Shown one piece after another: positions 1 through 8,774 of a stretch of 64,000 nt of DNA. A model generated the notes under the pieces. That model made no database searches. It was not told the DNA's origin and saw nothing but the letters and a program-made list of their open reading frames with translations. Both the position numbers and the translations under genes were made by a program. Numbering within the stretch: position 1 is the stretch's first letter; every line of letters starts with the position of its first letter. The DNA comes from Halobacteriovoraceae bacterium (GTDB taxonomy: Bacteria > Bdellovibrionota > Bacteriovoracia > Bacteriovoracales > Bacteriovoracaceae): positions 435,485-499,484 of the forward strand of contig PASP01000004.1 of NCBI GenBank assembly GCA_002712005.1, in the 5' to 3' direction.

Positions 1-904
1 CAAAATAAGAGAGATCACTTGAGTTGAAGTCAGGATAGTTAGCATAGAGAAACTTAATAAGCGCTCTATTGAACTGATCCATATTTTCAAATCGTTTATT
101 GCGATCTTTTCTTAAGGCCTTTAAAACAATATCGTCGAGTTCTTTAGGAACATTGGGATTAATCTTAGATGGAGGGGGAACTTTACATTCCTGAATTTTC
201 TTTAGTACAGCAAGATCGTTCGCTGCTTTAAATAGCTTGCGACTACAAAGCATTTCCCATAACGTAATCCCTACCGCAAACATATCGTAACGAGGATCAA
301 GCTGATGACCTTCAAGATACTCTGGTGCAAGATAGGATAATTTACCTTTAATAGTACCCGCTTGAGTTGCTTCTGAGTTTGTTTCAGCTTTAGCAATTCC
401 AAAGTCAATAATTTTCACAGACCCATCATAGGTCAACATAATATTATGTGGAGAGATATCTCTGTGAACAATATTAGCGGCTTTCCCACTTAGTTTATCT
501 GTAAATGTATGGGCATATTGAAGACCTTGGCAGACCTGTGAAATGATATACACACTGATCTCAACAGGAAATACAAATTTCTTCTGTCTCAAGCGGTCTA
601 AATATTCTTTTAAGTTTCGGCCATCGCAATATTCCATCGCGACAAAGAGTTGGTCTTTATGAATACCATAGTCATAAGTCTGAACAATATTTGGATGAAG
701 TAAACCGAAGGTTACTTTAATTTCATCCATAAACATTTGTTTAAAAGAATCATCTGATGAATATTGAGGCTGAATCATTTTGATGGCCACAACCTTGTCA
801 GCTTGCTCACCCAAGAACCGAGCACGACAAATCTTGGCCATACCACCGTCTACGAGGTGGTCCAAAATTAAATATCTACCAAATCTATCTTTCTTTTCGC
901 TCAT
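1..904 (-). CDS. Serine/threonine protein kinase, C-terminal part outside window
   Basis: Hanks-type (PknB-like) Ser/Thr kinase expected to phosphorylate proteins in the cytoplasm. The 301 visible codons carry the whole catalytic fold: a Gly-rich loop near residues 19-23, the ATP-anchoring Lys42 in VAIK, the catalytic loop HRDISPHN near 148-155, DFG near 167-169 and APE near 193-195, so it should be active. The start is the ATG at 904. The frame stays open to the left edge, so any C-terminal sensor, membrane segment or repeat domain cannot be seen. Nothing adjacent identifies a substrate. Confidence 0.93.
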   Translation of the reverse strand, partial: MSEKKDRFGRYLILDHLVDGGMAKICRARFLGEQADKVVAIKMIQPQYSSDDSFKQMFMDEIKVTFGLLHPNIVQTYDYGIHKDQLFVAMEYCDGRNLKEYLDRLRQKKFVFPVEISVYIISQVCQGLQYAHTFTDKLSGKAANIVHRDISPHNIMLTYDGSVKIIDFGIAKAETNSEATQAGTIKGKLSYLAPEYLEGHQLDPRYDMFAVGITLWEMLCSRKLFKAANDLAVLKKIQECKVPPPSKINPNVPKELDDIVLKALRKDRNKRFENMDQFNRALIKFLYANYPDFNSSDLSYF

Positions 905-1025
905 TACTTAATAAACTCCTAGCCTATTTATCGGAGTTCTCTGCCAAAATATTGAGGAAAAACTTTTCAAGATAGAGAGATTTTTTTTAGTCGGATAAAA
1001 CTCTATAACTCACTAATTTTATGCT

Positions 1026-1568
1026 CTAATCTAAATGAACTTCCTTGAAACCAGGAAATTGAATAGCAATTTTTTTAGAACTCATTCCCCTACGACAAAA
1101 GGCATGAGTGCTATAGACTCCCATTTGATAACGAGCAAAATCAGGGTGCATTCTTAAATTTCTCTCAAAACCATTTAAAGCAAATGCCTCATATCCATAC
1201 TTTGCCATTTCAAGTTTAAACATACTTTTAGAAATATCTCTTGGGCGAAAAGCATAGCTTGAAGTAATGATAATATCGACACACTCTTCTAGGGAGAGCT
1301 TCTCATCTTCTGAGAACCAGCGATAGAAGGGAGACTCTTTATCTATATGGGCGTAAAGAACATCAAAGTACATAGTGAGTTCTTTGAACCAAGAAGATCT
1401 CTTTAAAACAAGTGACTCATCCCAAGTTTTATCTTGGTATTGTCCACCGACAAGTACAACCTCTCCTGTCATATATGTATTCTTCGTCATGGTCGAACAC
1501 GAGCCCACAAGAGTAAGAAGTACACATAAGAGAGTGGAAGTCCAAATTCGATCTACTGAAACTTTCAT
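1026..1568 (-). CDS. Predicted lipoprotein, function unknown
   Basis: A 180-residue protein with a lipoprotein signal peptide: charged N-terminus, hydrophobic stretch from about residue 10, and the lipobox LVGSC with the lipidated Cys near residue 24. The mature part is about 155 residues, rich in aromatic and charged residues, with Cys near positions 96 and 158 that could form a disulfide. I do not recognise the family. It is transcribed in the same direction as the kinase gene, about 120 bp away, and is probably its own unit. Expected location is the periplasmic face of the inner or outer membrane. Confidence 0.75.
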   Translation of the reverse strand: MKVSVDRIWTSTLLCVLLTLVGSCSTMTKNTYMTGEVVLVGGQYQDKTWDESLVLKRSSWFKELTMYFDVLYAHIDKESPFYRWFSEDEKLSLEECVDIIITSSYAFRPRDISKSMFKLEMAKYGYEAFALNGFERNLRMHPDFARYQMGVYSTHAFCRRGMSSKKIAIQFPGFKEVHLD

Positions 1569-1655
1569 AGATTACCTTATTCTAAAAGAAGTGATAGCTT
1601 ATCTATTTTATTAAGAGTTGCCTCTTTGAGCAATATAAAGCTTTAAAGAGAGTAA

Positions 1656-2579
1656 TTAGTCTGACTTTTTGGCCTTTTTAAGAGAGCTAAATTTTAAATC
1701 GAGCCACTGTGATACATCCCTTATTAGATCGGATGTAATATGGGAGTGTAGTAGATCATGATCCGAGACTTCATAGAATTGGATCGTCGAATCATTAATC
1801 GCCCGAGAAAAGAGCTCAGTTATTTTGTAGTCATAAACCTTATCTCTTCTACTAATTCCTATAAAAATAGGAATATTTAAATAATAGGCACTCGTCCTGA
1901 GAAGGCTTGAGTTTCTTTTAAATTCCCAGAAGGTATTCCAAGAAAAACGATGATTAACAAGAGGATCACGATCGAATTCTTGAGCGAGTAAGGGATCACT
2001 CGAGATATCACTTCCTTCCAAATAAAAAGGAACTTTTACTTTTCCTAAGAAAGAGCCCTTACTGAAGATTAAGTCTCTAAACTGCGGTAAAGCTCCACGC
2101 CATTTAAAAGAAGGATTCAAAAGGATTAATCCGCTAACTTTAACTGATAATCTCGAGAAGAATTCTGACAATGTTTTAAGGGCGACTAAACTTCCAATAC
2201 CAGAACACAGAATATATACAGGACGTGATCCAATATCTTCTTTAAAGTGCTCTAATAACTGAATACCATCAAAACAGAGGTCATCTATTGATTCAATATG
2301 CCCTCGGTTACCACTACTCTTTCCATGACCACGGTAATCATACATAAGAACCTGTACCGATCTCTTATAGCTTGAAACGAATGCTTTAAAGAAATCATTC
2401 TGCCGCCCTACATGATCACCTAGATCGTGAAGGTATAAGAGAGTGGCTTGGGGTTTTTTACGAGGTCGATATTCTCTTCCATAAAAAAAATTGGCCTTCG
2501 AAAGCTTACCTTCAAAGGCCAAAAGATCGAAATCTTCGTGCTTTTCTATAATTTGAGAATGAAACTCAAGCTTGTCCAT
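1656..2579 (-). CDS. Alpha/beta-hydrolase fold protein (monoacylglycerol-lipase-like) lacking the nucleophile Ser
   Basis: The 307 residues resemble the lysophospholipase/monoacylglycerol lipase group: HDLGDHVGRQ near 51-60 (oxyanion region), DYRGHGKSSGNRGHI near 81-95, a late Asp in RRDKVYD (Asp246) and a late His in SDHDLLH (His274). The nucleophile elbow, normally G-H-S-x-G, reads L-C-S-G-I-G-S (residues 124-130), so the expected Ser is Gly127 and a Ser sits one place earlier. The other two triad members remain. Either Ser126 is used in a shifted elbow or the protein is not a hydrolase. The start overlaps the end of the GYF_2-PilZ gene by 14 bp, so the two are co-transcribed and probably translationally coupled. 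Confidence 0.8.
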   Translation of the reverse strand: MDKLEFHSQIIEKHEDFDLLAFEGKLSKANFFYGREYRPRKKPQATLLYLHDLGDHVGRQNDFFKAFVSSYKRSVQVLMYDYRGHGKSSGNRGHIESIDDLCFDGIQLLEHFKEDIGSRPVYILCSGIGSLVALKTLSEFFSRLSVKVSGLILLNPSFKWRGALPQFRDLIFSKGSFLGKVKVPFYLEGSDISSDPLLAQEFDRDPLVNHRFSWNTFWEFKRNSSLLRTSAYYLNIPIFIGISRRDKVYDYKITELFSRAINDSTIQFYEVSDHDLLHSHITSDLIRDVSQWLDLKFSSLKKAKKSD

Positions 2580-3432
2580 GAATATAGCTCGAAATGGCCG
2601 TCTGAGCTTCCTGTCCTAGTCCTTCAAAACGTAAAGAGAAACCAGTATCCCCTTCTAGTTTTCTAACAACGACACCAGTAGCTGTAAAACAGTGATCACT
2701 ATTGTCCGGATGAACATTCATGGAGACTTGTTCTCCCACTTCTGCTGGAAATCCCGAAACTAAAACTTGAAGTCCCCCTATAGAGATATCTCTACAAATT
2801 CCTTCAAATACGGTGCTTTGATTATGAAAAAGCATTCGTGCAATGAATGGCTTTCTTACGGCCTTTCTTCTCTCTGCTGCATCTATTTCAGGAGGCGCAT
2901 CGCCCGTTATTTTTTCATAGAGATCAAAATCTCCTAAGAAAACCCAGTTTTCCATGCCTGGGGTAAAGATATAGGTTTTCTCATTGATTCTTTTTTGATC
3001 GTAGGCTTTTCTCAATTGAACCAAACTAAATGGCCCGTACTCAGCTTCTACTCCACCACGATCAACCCCAACTTTAATCGTAAAAACTTTTTCTTCCTCT
3101 GAAATACTATGAAGATCGAGAGGCTCAATTCTTTCGGGGAAGGCCATTTCATCATGATCTTCTTGGTTTTGGGCACTGTCGTTTGCCATGCTTGGGATCT
3201 CATCAATCTGCCCATTCCCTTCTTGGGTTTCTGATTCGGATTCATTTTGAGAAGGCTCAAGAAGATCTGCAAGTTCTTCTACGGTATTTAAAACTTTCCA
3301 GTTATCAAAGCCCTTTGTCCATACATAGGATTCAGCGTGGATTACACCTTGATTAAATAATTGACTAAGCTCTGAGCGCTCTACAGGTCCTACCCTTTCA
3401 TTTCCCTGAACGTAATACCAAACGTCACTCAT
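2566..3432 (-). CDS. Two GYF_2 domains plus C-terminal PilZ (c-di-GMP receptor-like) protein
   Basis: Cytoplasmic protein with two GYF_2-like modules, each with a W-x-Y or G-P-x-S core and a terminal W: one near residues 5-50 (WYYVQGNERVGPV) and one near 120-175. A PilZ domain follows from about 190, with the c-di-GMP motifs RxxxR (in RRKAVRKP) and DxSxxG (DISIGG). PilZ binds cyclic di-GMP; GYF_2 modules usually bind proteins. I chose the ATG at 3432 because AAGGAG lies 7 nt before it; an ATG at 3465 (11 residues longer) overlaps the stop of a small upstream frame but lacks a clear SD. It overlaps the downstream hydrolase gene. Confidence 0.85.
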   Translation of the reverse strand: MSDVWYYVQGNERVGPVERSELSQLFNQGVIHAESYVWTKGFDNWKVLNTVEELADLLEPSQNESESETQEGNGQIDEIPSMANDSAQNQEDHDEMAFPERIEPLDLHSISEEEKVFTIKVGVDRGGVEAEYGPFSLVQLRKAYDQKRINEKTYIFTPGMENWVFLGDFDLYEKITGDAPPEIDAAERRKAVRKPFIARMLFHNQSTVFEGICRDISIGGLQVLVSGFPAEVGEQVSMNVHPDNSDHCFTATGVVVRKLEGDTGFSLRFEGLGQEAQTAISSYIHGQA

Positions 3433-3461
3433 GTGAACTCCTTTTCCTATTTCACTCTTTT

Positions 3462-3608
3462 TCATGAGTATAAAATCAATACCTTACCATTGTAATCATG
3501 GTCGGCCTGCAATCCCACAAGGTAAAAGTTGCCATACATCTCAAGAATCTTTCCCAGTCTTCCGATAGATTCAAGGAGATAGAAGATTTTCTTCCAGGAA
3601 AGTATAAA
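3462..3608 (-). other. Possible small ORF (up to 48 codons) without canonical start, upstream of the PilZ gene
   Basis: An open frame between a TAA at 3609-3611 and a TGA at 3462-3464 translates into a protein-like sequence ending ...YLVGLQADHDYNGKVLI. Its TGA overlaps the ATG at 3465 as ATGA, a classic coupling arrangement. There is no ATG, GTG or TTG early in the frame. A GGAAG lies just before an ATC codon, and an ATG occurs only 28 codons before the stop. It could be a small gene with a rare start, a gene remnant, or chance. Confidence 0.25.
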
Positions 3609-3629
3609 TTAAATAGGATTTGACCCATC

Positions 3630-5234
3630 ATGAAACGCTTAAGACAGAGAAAGACCAAGTATTTCGCTCAGACCATCATAGGTCTTGGAATAGCCCTTAG
3701 TTTATCCTCTTGTGGAGAAGAGTCCTTCTCTACGAAATCTAAATCAGATGGGCTCGTAACCAACACGATTACGACAAATTCATCTTCTTCGTGTGCATCT
3801 TTTACTCTTGTAAAACCCAAGGTCGACTTTCTCTTTCTTTGGGACAATTCAACAAGTACGACCTTTATTAACAATGATACAAAAGAAGCCTTAGCTCAAG
3901 TTGTAGAGAATATTTCAGATCGCTTTGACTACCACGTCATGCTAGCTCCTCTCATTAATAATACGAGTGATACCAATCATCAGGCAAAATTGATTGCCTC
4001 TAATACAAATGGACTCAGCGGATCGGCCATCAATATGATGATCCCCTCTTCGAGTGCCAGTGCAGCTCTCAACAGTTTCGATGATGCTCAAGGCTCTTTA
4101 GAGTCAGGTATCTCACGCTCAGTAAAACTCATTAAGGATAACTATACAAATGGGATCTTTAGAAGAAAGGCCTATACTTATATCGTAGTGATGTCCAATC
4201 AAGATGATAACTCTTGGCAAGTTGGAAAATCACAACCTGATGAATCAGATCGTACAGCTTATGTAGCCGATGAAACCAAGAAACTTCTCTGTTTAAGAGG
4301 AAATTATCTTCCTAGTTCTGGCAACTGTACGGGACTTAATCTCAACGCCATTCAACTGCGATTTATGAATATCACTTCTTTCACAGATAATGATAGTAGC
4401 TGTAGTGGAGTTTCCTCTGTTAAGAGAGGAAAGACTTATCAAAATGTTTCTGAAATCATCTATGATGAGCCTTATAAAATCTGGAGTGATCAAAATGGAA
4501 ACAACCAACTTGATCAGGCCAGTGAGGTAACGGGAAATGATTTTAACCGCCATATTGATCAAGATGGTGAGTCCATGCCTGATTCTTACAATATTTGTAA
4601 TCGCTCTAACTTTACTTCTATTTTTGATGGAATTAATGGTTCGATTAATCAGGCGATCGTGGCCCATAAGTACGACTATTGGCCAGTGGCCACAAGTGGT
4701 GCAGCGGCTATTGATCCCGCAGAAATAGAAGTTTACAAAAATGGATCATCTATTCCTAGACTAAGCGAACCCGTTACCAGCTCTTCGGCCAATGGGTTTA
4801 CTTTCACGAATTCTGTTCAAACAGTGGACACAAGATATGAACCAACATCGGGAGAAAGCTTTACTGGTTACGTTGTTAAACTCTATGGAAGTGCTCGTGT
4901 CACTTATCCTGAATGTATTCAAGTTAAAACTCAAACACCAAAAGAGTATTACGGTTATATTAATATGACAGCGAAGCCTGTCGAGTCGAGTATTGTTGTT
5001 CAAATTAATGGAAAGACTATTTCTAAATCGACAAGTAATGGTTGGGAATTGATCAAGTCTAATGGACAACCTCGATTCTATGATAATAAAAATATCAAAA
5101 TCACTAGTCCAACAGACTACTCTGAAGCGACTCCAGCAGTAAATAGATCCGGTTACTTCTTAAAGCTTAACGGATCAGCAGTTTACTCAAATGGTGCGGC
5201 GATAGAAGTATTCTACGACCCAGCAGCAAACTAA
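3630..5234 (+). CDS. vWA-like lipoprotein
   Basis: A 534-residue exported lipoprotein. The N-terminus is basic, then hydrophobic, then LSSC (lipidated Cys near residue 28). From about residue 63 a von Willebrand factor A-like fold begins with DFLFLWDNSTST; the DNSTS is a D-x-S-x-S metal-ion-dependent adhesion motif. The second half, from about 350, looks like repeated beta-sandwich segments with the phrase VYKNGS and related turns. vWA proteins bind ligands through a bridging metal; a surface or periplasmic adhesion role is inferred. It is transcribed alone, followed 32 bp later by bpt. Many of its Cys residues are probably disulfide bonded. Confidence 0.75.
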   Translation: MKRLRQRKTKYFAQTIIGLGIALSLSSCGEESFSTKSKSDGLVTNTITTNSSSSCASFTLVKPKVDFLFLWDNSTSTTFINNDTKEALAQVVENISDRFDYHVMLAPLINNTSDTNHQAKLIASNTNGLSGSAINMMIPSSSASAALNSFDDAQGSLESGISRSVKLIKDNYTNGIFRRKAYTYIVVMSNQDDNSWQVGKSQPDESDRTAYVADETKKLLCLRGNYLPSSGNCTGLNLNAIQLRFMNITSFTDNDSSCSGVSSVKRGKTYQNVSEIIYDEPYKIWSDQNGNNQLDQASEVTGNDFNRHIDQDGESMPDSYNICNRSNFTSIFDGINGSINQAIVAHKYDYWPVATSGAAAIDPAEIEVYKNGSSIPRLSEPVTSSSANGFTFTNSVQTVDTRYEPTSGESFTGYVVKLYGSARVTYPECIQVKTQTPKEYYGYINMTAKPVESSIVVQINGKTISKSTSNGWELIKSNGQPRFYDNKNIKITSPTDYSEATPAVNRSGYFLKLNGSAVYSNGAAIEVFYDPAAN

Positions 5235-5266
5235 AATAGACTTCAATCGTTTCTCCTTATGCTGAA

Positions 5267-5971
5267 ATGAAAGTCTATTCCTACCCCACACTATCAGAAA
5301 TAGAAACCTGTCCTTATCTTGAAAAAGAAAAGGTCAGGTTTCGTTATTTCTTTGCAGATGATCTTTCCCAAGAGGAATGGGCAATATTACTGCAGCAAGG
5401 CTTTAGAAAGTTTGGGCATTATATTTTTCGACCTGAATGTCCTCAATGTCAAAAATGCATCCCTTTAAGAGTCAGAACAAAGGATTTCACACCTTCAAAG
5501 TCCCAAAGAAGAGTTCGAAATAAAAATAAGGATACTCATATGTCCTATCATCCTCTTCAATATCGAAGAGAGATATATGACCTCTATAAGAAGCATTCCC
5601 AAGAAAAATTTGATATCAGCCGCTTCCCCATCGTTTCCGAGGAACAGTTTATTCGCTCTCATTTTACGAGAAGCTCGCCAAGCCTTATGACCGAATATAG
5701 AAGAGAAGACCAACTCGTAGCCGTTGGCTTTATTGATGTTGCAAAAGATGCATTAAGTTCCGTCTACTTTATCTATGATCCTGATTTTTCACAATATAAC
5801 TTAGGAACTTTGGGTGCAATAACCGAAATCGAATTGGCACGAGAAATGGAGAAGTCTTACTATTATTTGGGATATTATATTAAGGAAAATTCATCGATGA
5901 GTTACAAAGCAAATTTTCGGCCTTATGAAATACTCACTTCCACAGGATGGGAGGAAAAAGGAAGTCCCTAA
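5267..5971 (+). CDS. bpt: Aspartate/glutamate leucyltransferase (N-end rule)
   Basis: Transfers Leu from leucyl-tRNA to proteins beginning with Asp or Glu, marking them for ClpS/ClpAP degradation. The N-terminal ATE_N region has CPYLE near residue 15 and the Cys cluster CPQCQKC near 58-64. The ATE_C region carries the typical SKSQRRVRNKN and the late segment YYYLGYYI followed by MSYKANFRPYE. The length of 234 matches bacterial Bpt. The start is the ATG at 5267, 32 bp after the vWA lipoprotein gene; they may share a transcript but no functional link is evident. It stops before the convergent protease gene. Confidence 0.93.
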   Translation: MKVYSYPTLSEIETCPYLEKEKVRFRYFFADDLSQEEWAILLQQGFRKFGHYIFRPECPQCQKCIPLRVRTKDFTPSKSQRRVRNKNKDTHMSYHPLQYRREIYDLYKKHSQEKFDISRFPIVSEEQFIRSHFTRSSPSLMTEYRREDQLVAVGFIDVAKDALSSVYFIYDPDFSQYNLGTLGAITEIELAREMEKSYYYLGYYIKENSSMSYKANFRPYEILTSTGWEEKGSP

Positions 5972-5992
5972 TAAATCTAAGAACTTCCTTTT
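5956..5992 (+). terminator. Possible terminator at bpt end
   Basis: A 10-bp perfect stem (AAAAGGAAGT / ACTTCCTTTT) with a 17-nt loop that spans the bpt stop codon. The stem is AT-rich and the T run is part of the stem, so it is a weak candidate. Confidence 0.4.
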
Positions 5993-6005
5993 ACGCTATG
6001 GAGTC

Positions 6006-6854
6006 TTAAACTCCTGGCTTATACCAACATAGAGGACGAATTCCTGTATCGTGCCCTGTGCTTCTGTTACAAGTTCCAACCGTTGCATCATTCTTATCTA
6101 CATCTTCATCTAGAGAAATCTCACATAGAGCTCCCTGGAAGTAAGTATCGAGACGACATTGTCCTGCAGGGTGCTTATCATCTGTTCTTCCTACTACTGA
6201 TGTATCAGGAGTTTTAAAATTAACTGAACGAGAACCACCTGCTAAGAGGGTTGCTAATGACTTCCCGGCCATAGAAGAGCGAATACACAAGGCCACATCT
6301 TCTTCGTTTGACCATGAATTACGACATTGAGTTTCTGCATAAGGATCAACATTCATATTTTTTACAATCGTAATATTGTCATCAGATCCAAAAACCTCTC
6401 TAAAACACTTTAGAGATGCGAAATAGTCACTTTGTCCTTCATTAGATGCCCATCTTCTTCCAATCTTTGGAGCTCCTCCAATATGGTGTCCAATTTCATG
6501 ACAAATAACCAGGGCAAAGCCATCATCAGTTACAGCTGGGTGACGGGCCAATCCACCAAACATAGAAACTGACCACCACTTCCAAAATTGCTGAGCATAG
6601 GCATTAACTGTATCATCACTCCACTTTCTTTTAACTTTTAGAATTCCCCCTTTCTCTTTAATGATTGGGGTGTAAACTTCCTCTACTCTATCAATGATTT
6701 CATTAAATCTTTTTTCCGTCATGTTATTGGCATTCTTTGCACCGACAGGAATTCTCATATCATTTTCTGGCATGAAACCTGAGTTACCATCGGCATCGCA
6801 TGAAAATGTATTGGGGATCATTAAGAGGCTTAAAAGCAAAACTAAGTTTTTCAT
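6006..6854 (-). CDS. Secreted zinc metalloprotease-like protein (HEIGH)
   Basis: 282 residues with a cleavable Sec signal peptide (hydrophobic residues 4-18 ending near NTFSC). The zinc motif HEIGH is at 119-123, followed about 16 residues later by NEGQSDYFA, whose Glu139 is a good third zinc ligand as in gluzincins. Ten or so Cys in the mature part imply a disulfide-stabilised extracellular or periplasmic enzyme. The HEXXH plus E-x-x-x-D pattern is what supports the call; the precise peptidase family is not clear and the substrate is unknown. The gene stands alone, convergent with bpt. Confidence 0.78.
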   Translation of the reverse strand: MKNLVLLLSLLMIPNTFSCDADGNSGFMPENDMRIPVGAKNANNMTEKRFNEIIDRVEEVYTPIIKEKGGILKVKRKWSDDTVNAYAQQFWKWWSVSMFGGLARHPAVTDDGFALVICHEIGHHIGGAPKIGRRWASNEGQSDYFASLKCFREVFGSDDNITIVKNMNVDPYAETQCRNSWSNEEDVALCIRSSMAGKSLATLLAGGSRSVNFKTPDTSVVGRTDDKHPAGQCRLDTYFQGALCEISLDEDVDKNDATVGTCNRSTGHDTGIRPLCWYKPGV

Positions 6855-7131
6855 TCCTTTCCCTCCTTGGAAATTATAGGATGTTTTTTCTAACTATTGA
6901 GTATCTTCCATTATCCCTAAAAAAAGATTTTTAGGGAGATTTAACTCTTACGACTTCTTACTTCCAAAAAACTAACGATCCGTAATTTAGGCTAAATGCA
7001 CAATATTCATCGTATGAACCAAAAGCCAAGGGACTAAAAAAACCTAAGAATTCTAGGACAAAACCAACTAATCGTTAGCTACGCAGCTCATCATCATTGC
7101 CTAATACCTTATTTTTATCTATCAATATTCT

Positions 7132-7605
7132 ATGAATACTCTCTTTAAAATCTTTATTGTTTTTCTTCTTCTCTCCATGGGCTCGGCCATAATGATGAGG
7201 GACTTTGGAATTGAATTTGGTGACATCAACTATTGGCAAAACCATGGTGTCTTCTTTCTTATCTTTATTACTTTATTTCCCAGATTAACATTGCTTTTCA
7301 GCTCCGTCGCCACAGGTGGACTCTTGTGGTGGTTGGCCTGGTTTATCACACCTCGTTTTCTTGTGGCGTACTTGGCCACTATAGCCTACTGGCAAACGAA
7401 TCCTGTATTAGTCGTCATCTCATGGGTCATGGCGATCGGTGGAGAATCTTCTGAAAAAACAGTCGTGATCAATAGAGGATCACCCTTTAGATCAAAACGT
7501 ACTGTTGTACTCAATAACAGCAATCATCGTCATCAAGGCGGTAACTCCCCAACTGATAGTATTGAAGCTGAGTTTAAAGTAAAGAATGAGAGTGATTTAG
7601 ATTAA
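7132..7605 (+). CDS. Small membrane protein, function unknown
   Basis: 157 residues with a hydrophobic N-terminal segment (about residues 5-22) and two or three further membrane segments between about 37 and 105 (LFPRLTLLF, GGLLWWLAWF and PVLVVISWVMA), then a polar C-terminal tail rich in Asn, Arg and Ser. I do not recognise the family. Its last 4 bp overlap the end of the convergent cNMP-binding gene, so the two transcripts overlap at their 3' ends. About 275 bp lie upstream, with no clear promoter. Confidence 0.65.
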   Translation: MNTLFKIFIVFLLLSMGSAIMMRDFGIEFGDINYWQNHGVFFLIFITLFPRLTLLFSSVATGGLLWWLAWFITPRFLVAYLATIAYWQTNPVLVVISWVMAIGGESSEKTVVINRGSPFRSKRTVVLNNSNHRHQGGNSPTDSIEAEFKVKNESDLD

Positions 7606-8645
7606 TGGCTTCCCGCTTTAGATTCATTAATTCGTTTAATCGCATTTTGGAGACGAATAGCGGGAAATACCTTTCTCAATTTTTCAATATGAATCACCGA
7701 GGTTAACGTATTTCCTTCTCCTACGAGAATATCTTCGGCAAGTCCAGCTTCAACCGCGTCTTTAAAGTCAGCATCCGTAATGGGAACATTTCTCGACTTA
7801 AAATCTGCCAGAATCGCGCTTATATTGGCCATTGCTTGAGGCTTATCAGAAGCTTTGAGTTGCTCCATGACACGGCTTAGGAAACGTTCACATTTCGAAG
7901 AGACCTGAAGTTTTTTATGATCTTCTAAAAGCTTCTGCGTATTAAAGAATACCGTAATCGATCGAAAATCATCAGGATTATGAACATGGATAACCTTAGG
8001 AAGACCATCATCATCTTTTCTTATTTCTACAAAATGTTCCGTCTTCAACATATTTAAAAATTCTTCAAATTTAATTTCAGGAACATTGAAAATATCAAAG
8101 AGATAGAACTTCAGTTTATTCATGTGGATTTCCCATCCACCTGCATCTGTTTTCTCTCCGTGAGTTTTAATCACTAAGTAAAGAGTAGAGAGAACTCTCA
8201 TTACATCCGTTGTATGAAAGAAAACGTAATCGGCAACTTTTCCACCTGCCCCAAAGCCTACAGAATTAGTTTCCAATTCTTTCACTCTTTCATTCGTCTT
8301 TCGTAAGCGATTGGCCAGAGTATTAATAATCGTTTTAAACCATGGATTAAGACCTTCCATCGTTTTAGCGAAAGCAACAAAACTAATCTCAATGACTTCC
8401 GTAGTTACAATGGCTGAGGCCGAGCAGGACCTTCTTCTACTTTTTTCATCAAAATAGGCCATTTCACCGATAACTTCACCTGATCTTAAAATAGCAAGAT
8501 CGACAAAGCCTCTTCCCTTGGGGCGAAAAAGTCTAATTTGGCCTTTTTGAATAATATAGAGAGAAGTGGCGGGATCATTCTCATTAAAGAGAACTTCACC
8601 TGGTTTAAAAGTTCTAATCCCTGACTTTTTCTGCTGAGCGGACAT
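7602..8645 (-). CDS. Cyclic-nucleotide-binding-domain protein
   Basis: A Crp/cNMP-type sensory domain occupies residues 8-120: LFNENDPATSLYIIQKG, then GEVIGEMAYFDEKSRRR, which corresponds to the phosphate-binding cassette (Gly-Glu ... Arg). Residues 140-347 do not show the Crp helix-turn-helix; they look alpha/beta with possible winged-helix-like parts (KLKFYLFDIF ... EFLNMLKTEHFVEIRKD) and are unfamiliar. It is probably a cytoplasmic signalling protein that responds to cAMP, cGMP or another ligand. The start at 8645 has AAAGGAT 5 nt upstream. The 3' end overlaps the membrane protein gene by 4 bp. Confidence 0.83.
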   Translation of the reverse strand: MSAQQKKSGIRTFKPGEVLFNENDPATSLYIIQKGQIRLFRPKGRGFVDLAILRSGEVIGEMAYFDEKSRRRSCSASAIVTTEVIEISFVAFAKTMEGLNPWFKTIINTLANRLRKTNERVKELETNSVGFGAGGKVADYVFFHTTDVMRVLSTLYLVIKTHGEKTDAGGWEIHMNKLKFYLFDIFNVPEIKFEEFLNMLKTEHFVEIRKDDDGLPKVIHVHNPDDFRSITVFFNTQKLLEDHKKLQVSSKCERFLSRVMEQLKASDKPQAMANISAILADFKSRNVPITDADFKDAVEAGLAEDILVGEGNTLTSVIHIEKLRKVFPAIRLQNAIKRINESKAGSH

Positions 8646-8697
8646 CCGTATCCTTTTAACTTACTAATTTAAATATAAATTATTATACCCCTAATAC

Positions 8698-8749
8698 AAA
8701 GGAACTCAAGCAAGGCCCAATTAATAACGGGACTTAACTTGAGTTCCTT
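8698..8749. repeat. Perfect 12-bp inverted repeat between thiolase and cNMP gene
   Basis: AAGGAACTCAAG at 8699-8710 pairs perfectly with CTTGAGTTCCTT at 8738-8749 around a 27-nt loop; the loop itself has partly matched AAG/CCC and GGG/CTT blocks. It follows the thiolase stop codon and precedes the cNMP gene start. It could be a terminator for the thiolase with a poor T run, or an operator for the cNMP gene. Confidence 0.5.
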
Positions 8750-8774
8750 AGAAGAATTATTAATTTATAATGGA

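Noticed and set aside
4293-5069. Minus-strand frames (124 and 102 residues) inside the vWA lipoprotein gene
   Set aside because: They overlap a gene with a clear signal peptide and have no protein-like pattern.
6970-7076. TAACGAT/ATCGTTA distant repeat upstream of the membrane protein gene
   Set aside because: 7 bp over about 100 bp is expected by chance in AT-rich DNA.
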